Assembly (NCBI GenBank): GCA_958438125.1 | Contig: CAUBQN010000033.1 | Coordinates: 1-14,014, forward strand | Direction of reading: 5' to 3' | DNA length: 14,014 nt | Origin: an uncultured Collinsella sp. | Lineage (GTDB): Bacteria > Actinomycetota > Coriobacteriia > Coriobacteriales > Coriobacteriaceae | Part shown: positions 7,422-12,716 of the stretch, in pieces | How positions within the stretch are numbered: position 1 is the stretch's first letter | Layout: each line of letters opens with the position of its first letter | The notes under the pieces: generated by a model | What the model was told of the DNA's origin: nothing | Database searches by the model: none | The model's input: the letters and a program-made list of their open reading frames with translations, nothing else | Made by a program: the position numbers and the translations under genes

Positions 7422-7460
7422 GTTCGTGGAAAACGTTTTTGATTGATGCACGGGATGGCT

Positions 7461-8810
7461 ATGGACGACCTTTTTTCTGCTTCGACGCGCGAGCGTTCCT
7501 TTCAGAATGCACCGCTTGCGGTGCGCATGCGCCCCAATTCGCTCGATGAGTACGTGGGCCAGCAAAAGGCCGTCGGTAAGGGCTCATGGTTGCGTGCCGC
7601 GATTGAGCATGACGTGCTGTCGAGTGTGATTCTGTATGGGCCGGCCGGTACGGGCAAGACGACGCTGGCCCACATTATCGCCAACCATACTAAGAGTGAG
7701 TTTGTCGAGGTCAGCGCTGTGACGGGCACCGTAAAGGACTTGCGCCGCGTGATTGACGAGGCCAAGACGCGTCTGAATACCTATGACCGTCGAACCATTC
7801 TTTTCATCGACGAGATTCATCGCTTCTCTAAGTCGCAGCAGGATGCCTTGCTGCATGCGGTTGAGAACCGTACCGTCATTATGATTGGCGCCACGACGGA
7901 GAACCCGTACTTTGAGGTCAACTCGGCATTGTTGTCGCGCGGTCGCGTCGTGGAGCTTGAGCATCTTAAGGACGAGGATATCGCCACGCTGATCGAGCGT
8001 GCACTCGAGGCGCCGCAGGGTTTGAACGGTAAGTTCTCGGCCGATGAGGATACGGTTAAGACCATCTGCACGTTGGCTGCGGGCGATGCTCGCTCGGCGC
8101 TTACGACGCTCGAGTTGGCGAGCGAGATTGCCGTTACGCGTCCCGATACCGAGGGAACGCCGGCGCCGGCGGCGGGGGAGCGCTATCCCATCACCGTGGA
8201 TGACGTAAAGATTGCCAACCCGCGTCGCGGGTTTTCATATGACAAAAACGGCGACATGCACTACGACATCATCAGTGCGTTTATTAAGTCCATGCGCGGT
8301 AGCGACCCCGATGCCACGGTCTACTGGCTTGCGCGCATGATTGACGCGGGAGAGGATCCCAAGTTTATTGCACGCCGTATTATGATTCATGCTTCTGAGG
8401 ACGTTGGCAACGCCGACCCGCAGGCGCTTTTGGTGGCACATGCCGCGTTTAAGTCTGCCGAGGTCATTGGCTATCCCGAGTGCCGCATTAACCTGGCTCA
8501 GGCTGCGCTCTATGTGTGCTTGGCGCCAAAATCCAACGCGTGCGAGGCTTCGATCGATGCGGCGCTTGCCGATATCCATAACAGCGGCTTGCGCGAGGTG
8601 CCCAGCTATCTTCGCGATCGTCACCGCCCCGGCAGCGACGAGTACGGTGTATACAAGTACCCGCACGATTATCCTGAAGGTTGGGTCGACCAGCGCTATT
8701 TGCCTGAGGGGTTGGAGCGCGGCGCGTTCTGGCAGCCTGCGGGCCGCGGCTGGGAAGAGTGGCGTGTGGAGCAAAGCGAACGCGACCGGAGCGGTAACGC
8801 GCCCAAGTAG
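7461..8810 (+). CDS. rarA: Replication-associated recombination protein A, AAA+ ATPase (RarA/MgsA)
   Basis: DNA-dependent ATPase of the clamp-loader-like RarA/MgsA/WRNIP1 family that acts at stalled replication forks. Numbered from ATG 7461 it has 449 residues. It starts MDDLFS and contains PLAVRMRPNSLDEYVGQ, Walker A GPAGTGKTT at 60-68, Walker B ILFIDE at 113-118, sensor 1 GATTEN at 143-148 and SALLSR at 155-160, an arginine-finger candidate. The C-terminal half carries the family's tetramerisation region (ISAFIKSMRGSDPDATVYWLAR, split here as ISAFIKSMRG then SDPDATVYWLAR) and ends near the YLPEGLEGR-type motif, here YLPEGLERGAFW. Other in-frame starts are TTG 7443, ATG 7446 and ATG 7455. 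The 7461 codon is preferred because GGGA lies five bases upstream and the family usually begins M-D-D-L-F. Confidence 0.95.
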   Translation: MDDLFSASTRERSFQNAPLAVRMRPNSLDEYVGQQKAVGKGSWLRAAIEHDVLSSVILYGPAGTGKTTLAHIIANHTKSEFVEVSAVTGTVKDLRRVIDEAKTRLNTYDRRTILFIDEIHRFSKSQQDALLHAVENRTVIMIGATTENPYFEVNSALLSRGRVVELEHLKDEDIATLIERALEAPQGLNGKFSADEDTVKTICTLAAGDARSALTTLELASEIAVTRPDTEGTPAPAAGERYPITVDDVKIANPRRGFSYDKNGDMHYDIISAFIKSMRGSDPDATVYWLARMIDAGEDPKFIARRIMIHASEDVGNADPQALLVAHAAFKSAEVIGYPECRINLAQAALYVCLAPKSNACEASIDAALADIHNSGLREVPSYLRDRHRPGSDEYGVYKYPHDYPEGWVDQRYLPEGLERGAFWQPAGRGWEEWRVEQSERDRSGNAPK

Positions 8811-8833
8811 GTCATTGGCACCACCCACATTCC

Positions 8834-8863
8834 CTTTGGGTATCTTTCCCCTTCTTTGGGGTA
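8834..8863 (+). promoter_or_regulatory. Two direct CTTTGGG(G)TA boxes before the sigma cassette
   Basis: CTTTGGGTA at 8834-8842 and CTTTGGGGTA at 8854-8863 repeat with a 20-base offset, about two helical turns. They lie just upstream of the DUF948-like gene. The first contains GGGTAT (8838-8843), which resembles a SigB-type -10 box, but no GTTT-like -35 is found at the required distance. They could be a regulator site, or chance. Confidence 0.3.
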
Positions 8864-8905
8864 CCATGAACAGCGTCTGTATTTCGATTTTTCCGGGAGG
8901 CTTGT

Positions 8906-9496
8906 ATGAGTCCCATTCAAATCGCCCTGCTGGTGCTTGCCATTGCCGGCGTGTGGGCCATCGTTGAGCTCGCGCTTACCCTGCGCAAGACCCGCAACGT
9001 TGTCGACTCGCTCGATAAGACCGTGAACGACCTCAACAACACCATCGCCGAGGCGCAGCCGGTGGTGGCAAAACTCGACGGCGCTGTCGACGAGCTTACG
9101 CCGGCACTTGCCCAGATGGAGCCGCTGCTTAAGTCGAGCAAGACGGCAGTTGATGCCCTCACCTCCAACCTCGTCGAGGTTGAGGCGGTTGTCCGCGATA
9201 TTTCCGAGGTTACGGGTAGTATGGCCGAGGCCAGCAATGCTGTGTCGAGCGTGACCGACTCCGCCGCCGGCGCTGTGCAGAAACTCTTTAACAAGGTGAA
9301 GGCTCCCGCGGCCGACGCCGAGCGCAAGCTTTCCGCTGTCGCTGAAGCTGAGCAGCCGACCGAGCGCGTCCTGATTGGCGAAGCCGGGGACGAGGCCGCC
9401 GCGGGCGACGATGATGGCCAGGAGACTGTTGGCAAGCCGACTCAGTATTACACCTACACACCCGCCCAGACCTGCGAGGAGTCCTGCGATGAGTAG
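8906..9496 (+). CDS. DUF948-like single-pass membrane coiled-coil protein
   Basis: Predicted membrane-anchored protein of unknown function. The 196 residues begin with one hydrophobic helix (about 4-25). A long amphipathic region rich in Ala, Val, Asp and Leu follows (about 30-130), with heptad-like spacing and the appearance of a methyl-accepting or tether-like coiled coil. The tail is acidic and low-complexity (about 133-175) and ends in YYTYTPAQTCEESCDE with two cysteines. This layout matches DUF948 proteins such as YtxG of Bacillus, and my recollection that DUF948 genes sit next to rarA and alaS in actinobacteria supports the call. The start ATG 8906 follows GGGAGG (8895-8900) by five bases. 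Its last codons overlap the next gene by 8 bases. The catalytic role, if any, is unknown. Confidence 0.75.
   Translation: MSPIQIALLVLAIAGVWAIVELALTLRKTRNVVDSLDKTVNDLNNTIAEAQPVVAKLDGAVDELTPALAQMEPLLKSSKTAVDALTSNLVEVEAVVRDISEVTGSMAEASNAVSSVTDSAAGAVQKLFNKVKAPAADAERKLSAVAEAEQPTERVLIGEAGDEAAAGDDDGQETVGKPTQYYTYTPAQTCEESCDE
9476..9481 (+). promoter_or_regulatory. Ribosome binding site inside the DUF948-like gene, fixing the RsbW-like start
   Basis: GAGGAG lies within the last codons of the upstream gene, seven bases before ATG 9489. It defines a 125-residue protein. The longer open frame starting at 9375 has low-complexity, shadow-like sequence before this Met. Confidence 0.75.
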
Positions 9497-9866
9497 CGAA
9501 GCAACCTGCCCCATTACGCTGACTGTTGCCGGGGATCCGCGTCTGGCACGCCTCGTGCGTATGACGGCGGCTAATGTCGGCGCGCTGTGCTCCATGTCCG
9601 TCGATCGCATCGAGGACATCCGTATGGCTGCCGAGGAAGCCTTCATCTTTGGCTGCACGGCGGTTGATTCCGATGACATTACGATCAGGTTCGATGTCGA
9701 CGAGTCTCACGTTGGCATGACCTTTACCTTTGGTGATCAGGCAACTGTCGACGAAGATGACCAGGCTGCCGTATATGCCGAGCTCATTTTGGCGAGCGTG
9801 TGCGATTCCTACGAAAAGACTTCGGCGCCCCTGACGCTTTCCCTCGACCTCAAGGCGGATATCTAA
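9489..9866 (+). CDS. RsbW/SpoIIAB-like small protein with degenerate ATP-binding motifs
   Basis: Probable regulator of the sigma factor encoded immediately downstream. The 125 residues align by eye with RsbW-type anti-sigma factors over the N-box helix: RIEDIRMAAEEAF (40-52) corresponds to EIEDLKIAVSEAC of Bacillus RsbW. The invariant Mg-coordinating Asn of the N box is replaced by Phe (F54). The DxGxG-type G1 box is missing: the corresponding stretch is TFTFGDQATVDED (78-90). The GLGL-type G2 box is replaced by AVYAELILAS (94-103). ATP binding, and so kinase activity, looks lost while the fold may remain. The start overlaps the upstream stop by 8 bases (ATGAGTAG) and the sigma gene begins one base after its stop. 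Anti-sigma function is inferred from position and residual similarity; a co-activator or other sigma-binding role is possible. Confidence 0.65.
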   Translation: MSSEATCPITLTVAGDPRLARLVRMTAANVGALCSMSVDRIEDIRMAAEEAFIFGCTAVDSDDITIRFDVDESHVGMTFTFGDQATVDEDDQAAVYAELILASVCDSYEKTSAPLTLSLDLKADI

Positions 9867-9867
9867 T

Positions 9868-10659
9868 ATGACCGAACGTTCCCGGAGCGGTAAGACCGCT
9901 TGGGACAAGGAGAAAACCCGCGAGCTGTTTCGTCGCTATAAAGAGACCGGTGATCCGGATGCTCGCGAGCAGCTCGTCATGTCCCATATGAACCTGGTAA
10001 GGTTTCTTGCCAACAAATTTAAGAATCGCGGTGAGCCGCTCGACGACCTGATGCAGGTTGGCTATCTGGGCCTGCTCAAGGCGATTGATCGTTTTGACCC
10101 CGAGCGTGGTCTCGAGTTCACCACGTTTGCCACGCCCACCATTCTGGGCGAGATTAAGCGCCACTTCCGCGACAAGGGCTGGAGCGTGCGCGTGCCGCGC
10201 CGTCTGCAGGAGCTCTCGGCTAAGGTCAACCAGGCCACCGACAAGCTTACCAACGAGTTGCAGCGCTCGCCCAAGGTTGAGGAAATCGCCGAGTACCTGG
10301 GCGTGACCGTCGACGAGGTGCTCGAAGCTATGGAATCGTCCTCGGCCTACACCTCGGTGCCCATCGAGGCCCCCGGTGCGTCCGATTCCGACGATGCGCC
10401 TTCGATTCTCGACCGCTATGCCGATGATGACAACGAGCTCGACTTTACCGATGACCGCCTGGTGATCGAGGAGGCCATTCGCGATTTCTCGCCGCGCGAG
10501 CGTGAGGTTATCGAGCTGCGCTTTGTGAAGGGCATGACCCAGATTGAGATTGCCAAGAAGCTGGGCATCTCGCAGGTGCAGGTCTCGCGCCTGCTTCGTC
10601 GTACCCTTAAGAAGATTCAAGACAAGATTGACCCCGACGGAGTGATGATTCGTTCATGA
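9868..10659 (+). CDS. Alternative sigma factor, SigB/SigF/SigG type (group 3)
   Basis: RNA polymerase sigma subunit that directs a dedicated promoter set, in this family usually stress or developmental genes. The 263 residues hold region 2 (about 36-105: HMNLVRFLANKF, DDLMQVGYLGLLKAIDRFDP, FTTFATPTILGEIKRHFRDK), region 3 (about 108-160, starting VRVPRRLQEL) and region 4 (about 204-252). The region 4 helix-turn-helix contains TQIEIAKKLGISQVQVSRLL. An acidic linker (about 170-197, rich in Asp) joins regions 3 and 4. There is no region 1.1, as expected for group 3. The start ATG 9868 is one base after the stop of the RsbW-like gene, with a weak AAGGCGG at 9852-9858. The stop overlaps the next start (ATGA). 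Order and spacing resemble rsbW-sigB, but no anti-anti-sigma (STAS) gene is present. Confidence 0.95.
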   Translation: MTERSRSGKTAWDKEKTRELFRRYKETGDPDAREQLVMSHMNLVRFLANKFKNRGEPLDDLMQVGYLGLLKAIDRFDPERGLEFTTFATPTILGEIKRHFRDKGWSVRVPRRLQELSAKVNQATDKLTNELQRSPKVEEIAEYLGVTVDEVLEAMESSSAYTSVPIEAPGASDSDDAPSILDRYADDDNELDFTDDRLVIEEAIRDFSPREREVIELRFVKGMTQIEIAKKLGISQVQVSRLLRRTLKKIQDKIDPDGVMIRS

Positions 10660-12068
10660 ATGAGCACCCCCAACAATCCGACCGCATGCTGCGCGATACC
10701 CGCATTCTGACGCTTCGCATTTGGGCCGTCGTCGGTTGCATCGTTATCGCTGCTGTCATCTTTAACCTTATGGGCATCCTGGCGCCGGTTATCGAGTTTC
10801 TCGCTGTCGGTTCCATCATTGCTTTTGTGATGTCGCCGATCACTAACTGGCTCGAGCATCACGGCGTCGGTCGTGGCATCGGTTCGCTTGTCGCGCTCAT
10901 CGTGGTTGTGGCGGTGCTCGTCGGCGTCGTCTGCATCCTGTCGCCGATTCTGTTCGGCCAGATTATGGAAGTCCTGAGCCGTCTGCCCGCGCAGCTTCGC
11001 GTTGCGGGCGGCGACCTCAATGAGATGATCTCACACGCCAAGACGCTCAACAACACGCCGCTCAAGGAGTATCTGGACGACAATCTTTCTTCGCTGGTTA
11101 CCGTGGCGTCGAAGTATGTCTCGCAAATCGCTGCCGAGCTCGGTCGCGGTGTATTTCCGCTCATTACCAACACGGCCTCGCAGCTGTTCGTCATCTTCCT
11201 GGGCCTGGTGCTTGCCTATTGGATGGCCTGCGACTACCCTCGCATGCACCACGAAATCTGCACCATTATCGGACAGGAAAAGGAGACCTCGTACCGCTTT
11301 ATGGTTGCCATTCTGTCGTGCTCGGTGGGCGGGTACATGCGTGGCATGGTCGTGACGTCCATCTGCGGCGGTTTCCTTGCCTTTATCGGTTTTATGATCA
11401 TCGGCCATCCGTATGCGGCGCTTATGGCCATCTTTACCGGTATCATGCATTTGGTTCCGGTCGTCGGCCCCTGGGTGAGCGCTGCAATCGCCACAGTGCT
11501 CGGTTTCATGTTCAGCCCCATGTTGGCGTTATGGACGCTCATCGTGACGATGGTCGCGCAAAACGTCACCGATAACGTGATTTCGCCTAAGGTTATGCAG
11601 AGCTCGGTGCAGGTGCATCCCATCATGAGCCTCACGGCGCTCGTTATTGGTTCGGCGCTCATGGGTCCCATTGGCATGATCATTGCCATTCCGCTGTGCG
11701 CAGCCCTTAAGGGCATTTTCGTCTATTACTTTGAGAATGAGACCGGCCGCCAGCTTGTGGCATACGACGGCGCCGTGTTTAAGGGCACGCCGTATCGCGA
11801 TGCCGAGGGCAACCCGGTCGCCGCCTATGACGCGCTTGGAGATGATACATTCATTTACGAGTCCGAGCTCATCGGCAACAAGACTGCGCCCGAGGCCCAG
11901 GCAATGCCCAAGCCCGAGCTCGAGAATCCCTGGATTAAGCTGTCGGGTCTTCAGCCCGATGCGACGGGTTTCTTCAAGAACCCCTTCGCCAAGGATGACG
12001 ATTCCGATACGGACGACGACACCAAAACCGGCATCGACGGCTCTATGGACGATTCGGATTCCAAATAG
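10656..12068 (+). CDS. AI-2E/PerM family membrane protein with acidic C-terminal tail
   Basis: Multi-pass inner-membrane protein of the AI-2E exporter family (TqsA, YdiK/PerM, YtvI relatives). Members have been linked to export of autoinducer-2 or to Na+/H+ exchange; the substrate here is unknown. Of 470 residues, about 20-360 form the membrane domain with roughly eight helices and a large soluble loop (about 103-165). Family marks include HLVPVVGPW (265-273), AQNVTDNVISPKVM (301-314) and VHP (320-322). About 110 residues after the last helix form a hydrophilic tail ending in an Asp/Ser-rich stretch (about 445-470), beyond the usual end of the family at about 350-380 residues. The start codon overlaps the sigma stop by 4 bases (ATGA), so it is almost certainly co-translated with the sigma gene. 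That pairing hints at a role in the same regulatory circuit. Confidence 0.88.
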   Translation: MNEHPQQSDRMLRDTRILTLRIWAVVGCIVIAAVIFNLMGILAPVIEFLAVGSIIAFVMSPITNWLEHHGVGRGIGSLVALIVVVAVLVGVVCILSPILFGQIMEVLSRLPAQLRVAGGDLNEMISHAKTLNNTPLKEYLDDNLSSLVTVASKYVSQIAAELGRGVFPLITNTASQLFVIFLGLVLAYWMACDYPRMHHEICTIIGQEKETSYRFMVAILSCSVGGYMRGMVVTSICGGFLAFIGFMIIGHPYAALMAIFTGIMHLVPVVGPWVSAAIATVLGFMFSPMLALWTLIVTMVAQNVTDNVISPKVMQSSVQVHPIMSLTALVIGSALMGPIGMIIAIPLCAALKGIFVYYFENETGRQLVAYDGAVFKGTPYRDAEGNPVAAYDALGDDTFIYESELIGNKTAPEAQAMPKPELENPWIKLSGLQPDATGFFKNPFAKDDDSDTDDDTKTGIDGSMDDSDSK

Positions 12069-12083
12069 GCCCTGTTAGTCGAG

Positions 12084-12521
12084 CTACTTCTTTGCCGGAG
12101 TTGTATACGAAACCGCTATACCCGCGGCAATTGCCATCAGGCAGCTCGCGATGAATCCGAACTCATACTTCAAAATGTTTGTTGCGGTCAGGGCGATAAT
12201 CAACACTGTCGCAATTTGCAGAATTATCATTATTACGAAGAGATTGATTCCTTGTTTGGCCGAAGTCGTTGAATGAGTTTGGCTTTGTAGATTCAGGTTG
12301 AAGCAGACAAGAAAAGCGACCAGTTCGCTTGATACGGGGCCGACTACATAGAAAAAGATTGCGTCAATGAAACCTATGGTGTTGTAAGTTGTTTCGCCGG
12401 AAAACACAGCGTATAAAGCATATCCAAATCTTGGGTGATTCATGTATAAGTCCGAGAAGACGAAGAGCGTCAATATTGCTGCTGTCAGAAGTGCATTCAG
12501 GATAAATCGTTTGGTATTCAT
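12084..12521 (-). CDS. Unrecognised four-helix membrane protein
   Basis: A hypothetical 145-residue protein, convergent with the AI-2E family gene (15-base gap) and divergent from alaS. The ATG at 12521 is supported by GGAAGGAG six bases upstream; the open frame continuing into alaS antisense is not credible. Hydrophobic stretches fit four membrane helices at about 6-25, 48-74, 92-114 and 121-140. Helix 2 contains FFYVVGPVSSELVAF, and a short polar loop (about 78-90, QSQTHSTTSAKQ) precedes helix 3. It ends TTPAKK. The gene is visibly richer in A/T than its neighbours, which suggests recent arrival or weak codon selection. I recognise no family. AT-rich -10-like sequences (TATAGT, TAAAAT on the minus strand, near 12556-12566) lie upstream without a clear -35. 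Confidence 0.75.
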   Translation of the reverse strand: MNTKRFILNALLTAAILTLFVFSDLYMNHPRFGYALYAVFSGETTYNTIGFIDAIFFYVVGPVSSELVAFLVCFNLNLQSQTHSTTSAKQGINLFVIMIILQIATVLIIALTATNILKYEFGFIASCLMAIAAGIAVSYTTPAKK

Positions 12522-12527
12522 CGGTCG

Positions 12528-12535
12528 CTCCTTCC
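12528..12535 (-). promoter_or_regulatory. Strong ribosome binding site of the minus-strand membrane gene
   Basis: Read on the minus strand, GGAAGGAG lies six bases before the ATG at 12521. This near-consensus site is the main evidence that the small AT-rich frame is a real gene and that translation starts here. Confidence 0.75.
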
Positions 12536-12614
12536 GGATGATTCTTAAACGGTATTTTACTATAACCATTTTTTCAAAGGATTGCTTAGTCCTAAATAAC
12601 GTGCACTTTCGCTG

Positions 12615-12644
12615 GAGGGTCGCTGTTTGGCGGCCCTCTTTTTT
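12615..12644 (+). terminator. Intrinsic terminator upstream of alaS
   Basis: GAGGGTCGC (12615-12623) pairs with GCGGCCCTC (12630-12638), a 9-bp stem with one G-U wobble and a 6-base loop. Six Ts follow (12639-12644). Outer bases GTGCA (12601-12605) and TGCAC (12644-12648) could extend the pairing. No gene ends on this strand just upstream: the nearest plus-strand stop is 547 bases away. It may terminate read-through from the sigma cassette and insulate alaS. No T-box sequence or specifier-type structure is evident. Confidence 0.75.
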
Positions 12645-12670
12645 GCACAGGCGCGGTGGGATGGTAATAT
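12643..12670 (+). promoter_or_regulatory. Candidate alaS promoter with extended -10
   Basis: TTGCAC (12643-12648) and TAATAT (12665-12670) are separated by 16 bases. TG lies one base before the -10 (TGGTAATAT), the extended -10 arrangement. The predicted start of transcription near 12677 would leave a leader of about 40 bases. That leader contains a small GTTTC/GAAAC hairpin (12686-12700) just before the GAGGAG ribosome binding site. The -35 overlaps the T-run of the terminator. Confidence 0.55.
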
Positions 12671-12716
12671 CGTTACGTTTGAACTGTTTCGATGTGAAAC
12701 CGAGGAGATTCCCTCT

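Noticed and set aside
8838..8843. SigB-type promoter (GGGTAT) in front of the DUF948-like gene
   Set aside because: No GTTT-like -35 lies 12-15 bases upstream, so it is kept only as part of a direct-repeat observation.
8839..8865. GGTA...CCCC-TTCTTT-GGGG-TACC hairpin after rarA as a terminator
   Set aside because: The stem is short and interrupted by a 5-base bulge, and no T-run follows.
9375..9488. Longer N-terminus for the RsbW-like protein
   Set aside because: The extra residues are Pro/Arg-rich shadow of the DUF948-like gene; GAGGAG at 9476-9481 supports ATG 9489.
12601..12716. T-box riboswitch upstream of alaS
   Set aside because: There is a terminator, but no T-box consensus, no specifier-loop structure and too little leader; a promoter follows the terminator.
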